Below, piece after piece: positions 21,525 to 31,717 of a stretch of DNA of 64,000 nucleotides (the stretch's first letter is position 1; each line of letters starts with the position of its first letter). This DNA is from Isoetes taiwanensis (Eukaryota > Streptophyta > Lycopodiopsida > Isoetales > Isoetaceae). The notes under the pieces were generated by a model. The model did no database searches, was not told the origin of the DNA, and was given only the letters and a program-made list of their open reading frames with translations. Where the stretch lies: assembly GCA_021234155.1 (NCBI GenBank), contig JAJEKV010000093.1, positions 2,215,712-2,279,711 of the forward strand. The letters are read 5' to 3'. The position numbers and the translations under genes were made by a program.

Positions 21525-24209
21525 TTAAGAGCAGTGGCTCCTAGTGATCCTTCTCAAGCTATTTCTTGTATTAGCAGCTGGAGTACTTGAGAGATATGAG
21601 GTCCCTTTGGGCTTGCCTGATTTCAATTTCTTTTTCCTTTTGTTATGTCTTCTTTGAGAAATAGAAGTAGAAGTAGAAGTGATGAGATTACCTTTAACAG
21701 GGTTATCCAGAGTTGTCTGAATAGAATTATTGATTAAATAAGAGTCATCATCCCAAGAATCAGTAGATATGTTACCTTGAGGGCATAGATTTTCTTTTTC
21801 CAGATCAGAGTCAGATTCAGTATTAGGAGCATGAGGACAAGTCCAAAATTTAGAGTTACAGCAAGCTTTAGGATCAGAAGAAACCATATTAGGATTTAAC
21901 TCAGAATTATCACAAGAATTATTAGCATTAAACTTGCTTTTATCTTGATAATGAAAGGAATTAAAGTCTATAGAGGAAAGATCTTGCATGGAACAAAGTT
22001 GAGTCTGCATATTCTGATGTTGAATCCTTGAGGCAGAATCTTTCTGTATCTGAGTGTCCATAAGTAACTCCTGGCTTTTGTGATTGTCACATGCTAAATC
22101 TGAGACCTTAGCTGGTTCTTTGTCCAAAAAACTTATCAAATTTTCCATTTCTGTTTGATATGCCTGATCTGCTGAGATTGTAATCTCATATCCAACTGAT
22201 GGCACAATTAACTCTTTTAACAAAGATTCAGTATATGGAGAAATAATCTCATCCTGTTTATGACAAGGAAGGATATTTGGTTCAGTGGAAAAAGAGGGAG
22301 AAAGGTCAATAAGGTCAACTTGAGGTAAATGAGCAATTAAAGGTTCAGGAAGATCAATTTTTTTGGAAATAATATGAGAAGGTTCAGGAGAAGGGGCAGG
22401 AGGGTGCACAGTCTTATTGGGGAACAAATTTGGATCCAAGTTTGATTCCAAATTACTATCCAAGTAGTCTTCATTTAGGTCTGCAAGAACACTGAAGTTG
22501 TTGGAGCAAATAATATCATGATCCTCCTCAGAAGACATTGACAAAACTTCTGTTACAGCTGTATTTGCTTTTGCCTCATTAACTGTGTTTTTGGTTTGGC
22601 TATCCAGCTTGATAGTGTAATTACCTTGCTTTTCAGTAGAAATATTGGTATTTCCTTCCATAATTAATGGAACTTCATAATCTGTATCTGAAGTTGTACC
22701 TGTAGAATGTCTTGAAACAAAGTTTTTCTTGCCATTTCTGTAAGTGCCAGTATTTCCAGAGTTGTTGATATTTCTGTTTGAATTGGAATGACTGAGAATG
22801 TTCTTTAAGGTACCGTGAAGATCAAAATTGTTTGTAGACCAAGGCATCTTTCCTTTCAGTAATCTAGAATTCAGAGAATCTGATGTTTTAGATAAGGAAT
22901 TTTTGCTTGTGTCAGAACCACCTGTGTTGTTTTGTGGAGCTGCAGAATTTTCTTTTATAAGAATGCCTTTGTTGAGAATCTTGACCTTTGACTGACTATC
23001 AAGAGCATATGAGAAATTTTGAGGTAGAGCAGCATCAAAACACCTGAGAGAAACTTCCCTGGCTTTTAGATCTCTTTGCTTAGAGATTCTCTTCTGACTC
23101 CCATTAATTTTTTTCCAAGGAGTGGATTGTCTATTTTCTTGATTCCCTGAGATTGATTTGACTTGAGGAAAACCTGTCTGATTGGTAATATTCTCCTTCA
23201 TACTTGAGTAATCAACCAGGTTGTCACATTGTTCGAGATGATTATGTCTATGGTTACATTTTTAGCAAATACTTGGTAAACCAACCCAATGAAGCTGCAA
23301 GTTAATTTGTTTCCCAAAGAAATCAGTGATAGGTATGGAAGTTGGGACAGTTTTGGATATATCAATTTGAGCAAAGCATTTTGGAGGTCTGTAAGGTGAG
23401 AATTCAGTTGTCAAGTATGTGCCAATTGAGTTGAAAATTTTTGAAAAGCAGTCTTCATTCCAGTAGATGGGATTGAGATCACTCATGGTAACAGAGGCAA
23501 CATGATATTTGCTGAATTCATTCAAAGGCAAAGTGGGATACCATTTAAGAAATGTAAGCTGATAGGTGTCACAGGTAGATTTGCCAAGCTTAAGAAAATA
23601 ATTGGAGGTTCTCTCACAGCCACATTCAGCTAGAAGATAAGGATAGTTGAGCCAAAAGATAGAGTTAATGGTGATCCCTTTGTGAAGCCTAAGCAAATGA
23701 TCCCAAAGCTTTTCAACCCTTAATCCCACTGAATCAACCTTAATGATAACAGCACATTTTGAAAGACAATCAATTCTGGAGGAAATCAGAGGGGAATTTA
23801 GTTCAATACCTCTGAATGGTTGGGTGTTAACTGGAGACCTCGATTGCTGGAAGGCGAATTCTTCAGCAAGATCCTGATCAGAGATTAATGGAGCAGCAGA
23901 AGGCCTCGGGATCATTTGTAAGGGAGCTCCATTAGCATCCAATGGAGGATCATTAGAAGGATTGTCCCAACGAGGAGGAGAGGTGCTGAAATGATGCATA
24001 TCTTTGGCAGAGTAAACCAAGTCAGAGAAATCTCCAAATTTCCAAACTTTGGAGGGATCAGAGTTAAAAGAACTTAACTGTGTGAGGAGCTCGGATCTCT
24101 GATCAGCAGGAAGGTGCATGCATTTGTGAAGAAGAGCCAAAGATTGCAAGTTTAGGGTTGCCGAGGTGTTTAAAGGAGAAATTTGAATTTTTTGGGGAAT
24201 TTTAGCCAT
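21525..24209 (-). CDS. LINE ORF1, gag-like RNA-binding protein (one in-frame stop)
   Basis: I start at MAKIPQKIQ (24209) rather than 24311, because the upstream residues look like leader. The reading frame runs unbroken to 21525 except for one TAA at 23262-23264. That stop falls inside a zinc-knuckle-like segment, C-stop-KC-x5-H-x3-C, where CAA (Gln) would fit. The first part (about 350 aa) resembles the DUF4283-type N-terminal domain of plant LINE ORF1 proteins. The second part (558 aa) is Ser/Asn-rich and low in structure, ending in a basic KRKKKLKSGKPKG stretch. It would coat the element RNA. Confidence 0.75.
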
Positions 24210-25044
24210 TAATGCAATGAAAAGATAAAGGTGAAACTGAGAAACACTGGGAAAGAAAGGGGAGAAAAAGCAGAGCAAATGACAGAAAGGCAGATGATGG
24301 AAATTAAGCAAGAATCAAGAAATGAAGGAAAGAGATTAACCTGAAGCTAGAAGGATTAACTTACCAAATGAATGCCAAAAGTAACCTTCCAAAGGAAACA
24401 CAATCCTTTCATTCTGAGTAGATCTTGACAGAAATTTTACAATCTGACCAGTTGCAGAACACATAAAAATGAGCTGTAGGGGTGATATTTCTTTTTCCAA
24501 TGAATTCAAGAGTCCAAGCTTCAATAATTTCTTCTGCAAATTCTTCAGAGTCCGGGACAAAGGAGAATTCTGCTTGAAATAGATGATCAGGAAAGGTTTG
24601 TTTGCAGATAAAATGAAACCAAAGTTCAGAGAAAGATCCCTGCAAGAAACCACAAGTGATTCTTTTATCCTGCTTCAAGATTGCGAAAAATTTTGTATCC
24701 ATAGAACGAGCAGAGCAGGGAGAATTGAATGAAGACCGGCCCTCTACAAGGCCGGGAGGGAATTGAGCAGAAGAAGGGATCGATCAAGCAGGGAATTGAG
24801 GTTCAAGCTCGAAATTGTGCCAAGAACGTTCAAAAATGAATAGGACAAGAAATTCAAGAAAAATGGCGCTCATTTTTAAGGCGCTCCCTTAACTTGCCAT
24901 AAAGCAAAATAACCAGGTGTGTTAAGTCTACAACAGGAGCTTAATAGAACTAGCATTTCTGATACAATTCTAACATCTAACATTTGCACATGGCAGGAAG
25001 CTGAAGACAGTGACGAGACCATAGATGAGACCTTAGACAACTAA

Positions 25045-26637
25045 GGTAGCAACACTTGTAGCAGCAACACAACATTAAATATGAAAGCAAATATTATTTG
25101 CATTGTATATTTAAGTTTGATAAATTGGTCTAACATTAAAATCAGTTCTCATGACATGTAATACAGCAAACATTGGTCTTCAAATGGAGGGGATCATCAG
25201 CCCAATTTGGAAAGTTCTGTTGCATTTGTAAATGAAAACTGTGTTAAGACAATAACTCAAGGGAATCATCATATTCATTTCAAAGAAGCCCGAGGGCTGA
25301 TGCAAAAGTTGGCACTAAGGCCCATCACAAAAATGCTTGATCCGCAGGCCACATTATACATCAAAAGGGCAGGCAGGTGAGGGAAGCTTATCAGCCAATA
25401 AAGAGGAGGTGAAGAAATGAGGTCATCCAGTGGAGCCATTGCAGACAAGGCTGGAAGCAATCAATGATCAACAGGGCTCTGAAAAAGAACGCAGTCATCC
25501 TCACTAACCACTGGCAGCGGTGGATGAGGTCGGTCTCACAGTAGCGCCCTTTCAACCACAGGTTGCAATCGGGGAGATACCTCAACATGCGGGGTTGATG
25601 CTACAACCGGGTAACCTCCCGGCGAGTGTGACGAGGCAATTCACAATTGTAAAGAAAATCGGAGTTGTTGAAGTCGTGCTTTCGAACTTGGGATTTGGGA
25701 ACATTACTCTGCGGTGGCGGGGGCGTTTTGGGGAGATGGGTCCCCTCTCTGCCGGACCTAGCGGTGTCCCGTGCCGGGCGCATCCCGAAAGCTTGTGCGA
25801 CGTGCTTGATCCATGTTCTTCGCTGCCAATGCAAGAAAAACATGTTTAAATTAAACCAGAAACATCCAAAACATCTTTGAAGAGGTAGCGCGGAAGCCGG
25901 TGCTTACTTTGTCTTTGGTTCGATGGAGCTAATGAAGAATACACAGAATGTCATTTGCGCGAAAACGAACTTCGGGAATTTAAGAACGATTGGAATGATG
26001 GTTACATTGCACTGATCAAGCCGGATATCCAAAAGCTTACGCTTTAATGGCGAATTCCTAATCACTAGCCGAGCAAGCGAGTCGGTTAAGGGCAATTTAG
26101 GAGCGAATCGATACGAGAATTAGGAAGGGTTGAGGCTGGAAATCGACGAAGGTGGGCCGGTTTGGGGACGATATCCGTAACCCTAGGGCGCGATAGCTGG
26201 CAACCGTGAGGGCGTAGGGGGCCTCGGGTATGGCGATAAGGGTGTAATCGTAAGGCACTCATTATTGCACCGCCCCCGTTAGCGGGAGACTGGACCACGT
26301 ACGTAATGTTAATTGCCATGTTAGTTGGCACACTCGGCGTCATAGCGGGTCCGTAGGTCTGGCGACGGCAGGCTCCGAAAGGACGCGAATGAGGCCATCG
26401 AATTAACGACGGGGAGCCTAGACCCCCCCATCGAAGATGCCATAACTTCTCAATCTTTGCGATTTTAGGAAAAATTTGTTCCACAAAGTTGTAGTCCAGG
26501 TCATTAGGTACTCAAAACACCCGGCAGACGACAAAGCGCGCAATTGTATCTCGATCTACAAGTGTTTGCCTCTTAAGTGCGCGAAACATGGCGACCATAC
26601 TCTATTAAGTTAACATTTTTGGGAACGGTTAAACCGC
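25045..26637. other. Gene-free stretch after the pogo-like gene
   Basis: AT-rich to about 25500, then GC-rich to about 26500. Open frames on both strands here lack recognisable motifs. Probably the 3' part of the pogo-like element and older relics. Confidence 0.4.
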
Positions 26638-26725
26638 TTTTCTTTTCATCCACTAGACTTTGTTGGCTGCCCTTTTTAACCTGAGCAACATGATTTTGAC
26701 AAGGTAATCCGTGGGATTGTAATAG
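26638..26725 (+). repeat. Direct repeat, right copy (about 85 bp)
   Basis: Matches 13550-13637 in the same orientation, including CCACTAGACTTTGTTGGCTG and CCCTTTTTAACCTGAGCAAC. It has an extra ATCC near 26706 relative to the left copy. It ends where the 26725 hairpin begins. Confidence 0.85.
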
Positions 26726-26824
26726 GGTAACATTGTTGGGACAAAATTCCCTCTTTATCCGGTTAAACCGCGACCGGGGCAGTTTAACTGAATAAAGGGG
26801 GATTTTGGACCAAAATTGTCACCC
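26725..26824. repeat. 100-bp imperfect hairpin (foldback / MITE-like)
   Basis: Arms of about 45 bp read GGGTAACATTGTTGGGACAA from the left and GGGTGACAATTTTGGTCCAA from the right end (minus strand). Both continue through a CCC-CTTTAT block to GTTAAAC. The loop is about 10 bp. It is either a tiny foldback element or the fused ends of a deleted transposon. Confidence 0.75.
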
Positions 26825-28084
26825 TAACAATATAATAGATGGGGAAAAAATTTCGTTCATTTTCCTATTTCCTTGTTGCGTTTTCACTCTGGCGCAAGCA
26901 TTCTCGGCAGCTATAGCACGTCGCAAACTTCTTCGGTGGCTTGATTTCCATCGTCCAAAGGCAAGCTCTTCTCCAAAAACAGGTCATAGAGGTACAAATC
27001 CGGCATCTGAGGCTAATGGTAATCGATTGATGCAAGGTGTTGTAATGGAAAGCAAGAAGCCTGGTCCTGACGACGTTTCCAAGCAAGAAGGTTCTGCATT
27101 TTTCTAGAACATAAATTTTTCATGTTTTGTAACGAGCCTGGCCCGTTAGCATGCATGTAATTTACCTTTACCTACTAATGCTTATTGAGATTATTTCAAA
27201 TGGTCATTGCATACTATATATGAGAAGTTTATACAAAGTTCATGTGATACAAGAAAAGAGCATCAGTTTCTATGAGGATTTGTAGAAGGATATGGAAGGA
27301 GCAATTTTTGGGCAGTTTTGCTGGTTGGGATTTAAAGCGTCATATCTCAGTGACCCGAGATCAAATTCAGATAATCTTTAGTTTGCTAGAAAGATTTTCA
27401 AGTCAGCTTTCTGGATTAGGTCTGATCAAGCTAAAATTCATTTGTATGGCAGAGTTATGGCAAAAATAGTTACAATGGATCAGAAGTGACTGCACATGTA
27501 TCTTCTTCTACAGATTGGTTCTTGGAGCGAGAAGCTGGACTTTTTAAGGCACAAGTATCTGCAAGGAGTCCATACTTCAAAGAATTACCTGGTGGGTGGT
27601 TTACATCTTACACCAGGGATATCTTGAATTGTGAATAAATGAAAAGAGATTGTTGAATTCAGAGATCTAAGAGTTGGGTTGGTAATGAAATTAATAAGGA
27701 TAAAATTGATTCCTTCTTATGAATAGAACGAACTTCAATGCAAAAATAGATTTATAGTGATTGAGTCTGTTAGCAAAGTTATAATCTGTGCACGATTAAG
27801 AATTAAACCGTGAGGTCATGGTGAGAGATACAGAAGAAGGAACATGATTAAATTATAATGCTAGAAGCCTTTAGAATAGCTTATGGGGCTTTTCGGTATG
27901 ACCACAGCATGGAACCCAACGGGTTAAACATAAGTTAAGAAAATATGTAGCACAATAACAGGGGTTCAGAGGGATTTGATATAGATGTGAAAATAACTCC
28001 TCCTAAAACCATAGATCATATCCCTAAAAAGATTGAATTGATTGTTACAAAAAAAAAACATAAATTTAAGATAAAAAATAATTA

Positions 28085-28165
28085 CGTTAGCTCACTGGTT
28101 ATAGTGGTCAAAGTAGTTTTATTAAGACTTATTTTAGTAGAGGTTCGAGCCCTCATACTTCATAT
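28085..28165 (+). repeat. tRNA-derived SINE-like unit
   Basis: An A-box-like TTAGCTCACTGG (28087-28098) and a B-box AGGTTCGAGCCCTC (28141-28154) sit in the order and direction of a Pol III promoter. The spacing is too long for a tRNA, and no cloverleaf closes. An A-rich tract lies upstream. Confidence 0.45.
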
Positions 28166-28845
28166 TCTAAAAGCTTAAACGAAGTCATAGAAATTCCATA
28201 TTCCATCAAAACCTTAGGCGAACTCATATTTTATATTTCAAAATCATAGGTGCCTCCAATCATAAATGACCATAAGCGAAACAAGAGGTGCCATATATGG
28301 CCCCAAATACGGTCTGGGCCATAGGATCGACAGATCCGACGTCTAGGGTGCACCTTGTTTAAAATATATAGCATAATAACAGGGAATTACATGGAATGTT
28401 AATATAGCTAAGGGAATAAATGATAAAGAAAGATAAGGTGTTATGCTTCTCCATGGAGGAGAAGATCTTGGGAAGCTTATGGGAGCTTCTGGACATAAGT
28501 CTGATATGGGACACTTGCGGGGCTGATGAGATGCATGAAGCATGCTCTGGATGAAGTATTTAGTAATAGATCTAGTAGACTTAATTGACAAGTCGTGATC
28601 TCATTGAAGCACAATTTCATTAAAATAAGAAATTTCGTGATTCCAATTAGGGACGAAAATATTTTTTAGTCCATTTTATGACGATTTTTTGAGCAATTAT
28701 GGCGCCATTTAGCAAAAATATGTATCTAAAGTGACATTTATTGGCGCCATTAAAAATACTAATAGTGCATATAATGAAGCTAAAGAAACATAAGATCACA
28801 AAATCAGTAAAAATTTCTATATTCATAGATTTGCATATCCAATAT

Positions 28846-28959
28846 CTGGCATTATAACAGGGGTTTTTTTTTGTGAGTTTATATGTTTTTTGGCATGGTT
28901 TTCATATGATTTCATGGGCATATTGCACGAGGCATACTAATCAGTACATCTAGAGTGCA
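28846..28959 (+). repeat. Dispersed repeat, copy a
   Basis: About 114 bp shared with 53955-54068 in the same orientation: AATAACAGG followed by a GT-rich tract, then TATGATTT, then GAGGCATACTAATCAGTAC and TAGAGTGC. The family is unknown. Confidence 0.75.
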
Positions 28960-29626
28960 TCAAGTTTTTGCATGCAATTTGTGTCTTTGTTTCATCCTCC
29001 TCAATGGTTAAAATCGGAGGGCTTACAAAGAAAGCCCTCTTTAAATTCAAAAAGATCCAAGGGCTTATAACGAAAGCCCTTTTCTCATGAAAAAACAAAA
29101 GATGAACCATTTCTAGGATTTCGGAAAGGCGTCGGTGGAGCCAAGGCAAGGGCGGCAAGACCATTGTTACCTCAATCTCGCGTCCTTTGCCCAAGGAGAA
29201 ATCTCCATGTTTGAACTCTTAAGCATATTTCCCTGATAGTCTGGTGGGTTCTCCATGTTTCGAAATGGGGCTTATTGAAGAAAGCAGGAGCTTTAACGAC
29301 AATTGGACTAGGCGGATGGGCTTTGCTTGAGGATGGAGACAGAAGACGCCGATTCAAGCTTTTATGGGTTATCCCTACCCGTCTTGCTAGGGACGTTTTT
29401 ACTGCCACCGCCAATCTCTTCGGAGTGTGCGAATGGAGGATAGTAAGAATTGGATACAAGGAAGTTGGATGTGATCTGCTCCCTTTTTTTCACAATGGGA
29501 TTAAAGAATCAACCGATGCATACTCTTTCACCAATGCACACTCCGGCTACTATGAGATTGGATTGGAGACCTAGCTTCACAGCACCATGCATGACGACAG
29601 AACCTGCATTGGGAGGTACTATCACC

Positions 29627-30030
29627 TCAGACACAATCACAATTGGGAACTGTTTCCACTGTGCATTCAAGATATTCATTATCCAGGGTTGCCATGTAGC
29701 CATGAGCGTCATCCTCTGATTCCTCATCAGTAGACGCCTCCTCTGCTATATATGCTCTAGATTTCCTTTTATTATTTTGCCATCGTTTCTTCTGATGAGG
29801 TCTAGAAGATCTGCGAGATTCTTGAGGCTGTCGTTTGGACTCCTCATCTGATCTAGAATCTTCATTGCAATGTCGGGCCGAGTGGCCCAATTTGTTACAA
29901 TTCTGGCACTTGACAGACCCCCTGGAGTGATTATCAGAGCCCTTGTTGTGGCTGTTACTTCCTGCTTGGCTACAAGAGCACCATTAGGTTCAGCTTCAAG
30001 TGAATCTTTCATAGTGCTAGAATTCAAGAT
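29627..30030 (-). mobile_element. Retrotransposon gag scrap with CCHC zinc knuckle
   Basis: The minus strand reads KCQNCNKLGHSARHC, a standard C-x2-C-x4-H-x4-C knuckle, followed by a basic then acidic tail (SRAYIAEEASTDEESEDD). The arrangement suits a Ty1/copia gag end. Flanks have no pol, so this is a fragment, right beside the cyclophilin exons. Confidence 0.7.
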
Positions 30031-30311
30031 TGCCTATGGAAGGCTCGCAAATTTGCCACCGCTCCTTGGACTCTGTAAGTATGCTTGTGCAAGAATGCAT
30101 GTTTAATAGAATTTTTAAAATCGTTTAATCTATAACCACAGCTGCTGGTTTTGTCTGCTGGTTTGAACATTGGAAATTTTCTGATGTCTTATTTGGGTAG
30201 AGTAGATTTAATGTTGTGCAAATTCTAATGGGCATGGAAATTACCGTAAGAACCTTGTGGTTTTAACAAAGCAGTGGACGACATAAAATGATTTGAGAAT
30301 TGTGTTTGCAG

Positions 30312-31224
30312 GAAGTGGTGGAGAAAGCATATATGGAGGAAAGTTCAAAGGTATGCTTCTATGGTCTGCATTACTTTCAATCGTTGCAGATGAAAACTTC
30401 ATTCACAGTCATAATGATCTCGACGTCTTATCTATGGCTAATGCTGGGCCCAATACGAATGGCTCCCAGTTCTTTATTACGTTTGCTCCAGCAAAACATC
30501 TTGATGGGTATGAGCTCTCTGCTATCATGCTGAGATGCTGGCCATGCTAACTGTTGTAAAACCTGTTTAATTTTCTGATACTGCCTAGTGTTGCTATTGT
30601 CATTTTTACAGAATGTAACAAGCAAACCCCTTATAGTTGCAAGGTAACTGTAGTAATTTATTTTTATTGATGACAGTTGACCTTGTTATGGTCTGTTATT
30701 GAGTGAATCTATTAAGTGATGAATCCATGTACAGCCAATTGATTCTGTTATATAAGGTGTTACCAATACTAGCACTTCATGTAGAAGAAGCTGTTGGTTT
30801 CTTACACCCTGTTTTAGTGATAGTGTTTTGATGTTTGGAATGTTCTGTCCTTAGCTGAGTTATTTTGATATACTTTCTGCTTAAAAGCTCACATTATTGG
30901 ATCTCTTTGGCATTTAAAACACTGGCATTTAACTTCAGTAGAGGATGTGCAAATGCCTGACATTGATATCCATTTTATATTTGACAATGATGGTGGTTCG
31001 TTATTAAAATTTTCTATTTTCTTAGTCCTAATGATTAATGGTTAATATGCAGGAAGCATGTCGTTTTTGGAAAAGTTGTGGAGGGCATGGATGTTTTGAA
31101 GAAGATTGAACAGGAGCCTACCAGTAGCCCTAAGTTTAGACCCAAGAGGACTATTAAGGAAGTGCTTCAGACTTATAATGGAATGCCAATGCCAAATTGT
31201 GAACAACTTTATCGGTTGAACTGA
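30312..31224 (+). pseudogene. Cyclophilin (peptidyl-prolyl isomerase) C-terminal exons, 5' part not found
   Basis: Three exons with GT-AG borders and clean phases: 30312-30350, 30390-30507 and 31053-31224. They encode [26 protein letters not shown] and HLDGKHVVFGKVVEGMDVL, the diagnostic second half of the cyclophilin fold, then a 35-residue tail ending at TGA 31222. The frame is intact. The first half (FRALCTGEKG, RFHR) is not in the upstream 3.4 kb that I could read. It is either a gene with far upstream exons displaced by the insertions at 13-30 kb, or a transposed 3' fragment. Isomerase activity of this part alone is unlikely. Confidence 0.75.
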
Positions 31225-31639
31225 GCATCTTTTGGCATATGGGACAGCCGTGGTGATTCTGGTCCAGATCATTCCATATTTGTTGGATATCTTGCACTAG
31301 ATGTTACAGATTATGTGCTTGCATTGATACCAGCACATGTTATCATATGCACTAGCATATGCATGACAATGTGCAGCTTACAATATTAGGGGGTATTTTA
31401 AACTATTTTGACAGTTGATTCTCTTGAGCTAATGGTACTGGCTTTATATTGGGCGCCATGGCCCCTTTCAGTAAACCTTATGATGTTATTATTGTGTGTT
31501 TGCGTATATTTGGGCTGCTCTTGGTATGCAATAGAAATAATTTGTTTGTCTTGATGTTATTGTGCTTTTTAGTAATTAATGTCTAGACCCATAAAATTTA
31601 CCTATATTTGCTTTAGTTAGGGCCCGAAGGGCCCAATTT
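31225..31639. other. 3' flank of the cyclophilin exons
   Basis: AT-rich, probably the cyclophilin 3'UTR and spacer. No other signal seen. Confidence 0.5.
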
Positions 31640-31717
31640 TTTTTTTAATATAATAATCAACACACAACTACCATTAACATTATTAATATAAATCTAAGCT
31701 TGCATTCAAAAATGTAG

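Larger units (their letters stand above)
16866..24909 (-). mobile_element. Full-length LINE (non-LTR retrotransposon), recently inserted
   Basis: An 8044-bp element on the minus strand, flanked by the 11-bp target duplication TAACCAGGTGT (16855-16865 and 24910-24920). The plus-strand T-run at 16866-16877 is the poly(A) tail. Order 5' to 3': leader (24909-24210), ORF1 (24209-21525, one internal stop), ORF2 (21466-17636, intact), a possible third ORF (17742-17230), 3'UTR. It sits at the 5' splice site of the pogo-like gene. Intact ORF2 and a perfect target duplication suggest a recent insertion. Confidence 0.93.
14251..25044 (+). pseudogene. pogo-like (Tc1/mariner, DDE_1) transposase pseudogene, interrupted by a LINE
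   Basis: Coding parts: 14251-16861 and a last exon 24997-25044. N-terminal helix-turn-helix (about 14340-14490, with SVREASRRSGIPESTIRD), a CENP-B-type second DNA-binding region (WWKLFKQRHPEVTLR), and the DDE_1 core with NADEPG at about 14840, LIILDGHGSHVE at about 15170 and LQPLDVACFAPFK at about 15290, supplying three acidic positions. Then a long charged coiled-coil tail (from about 15950). Frame changes lie near 14620, 14865 and 15850, so it is dead. The exon ends CAG|GTGTGT; removing the LINE joins this donor to an intron ending GCAG at 24996 and a final exon rich in acidic residues (DSDETIDETLDN). Ends of the element were not found. Confidence 0.8.
26825..29626. other. Gene-free stretch with small dispersed repeats
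   Basis: The motif ATATGTAGCACAATAACAGG (about 27941) returns at 28363 and 28850 with changes. No ORF with a domain that I can name; the 26841-27105 open stretch has no recognisable motif. Confidence 0.4.

Noticed and set aside
26086..26484. 132-aa minus-strand ORF in GC-rich DNA
   Set aside because: No recognisable motif; composition alone keeps it open.
26805..27107. 100-aa ORF near the hairpin
   Set aside because: No motif, starts inside the hairpin flank, no splice context. Left as unassigned.
28085..28165. True tRNA gene
   Set aside because: The A- to B-box distance is too long and no acceptor stem or cloverleaf forms. Kept only as a SINE-like unit.
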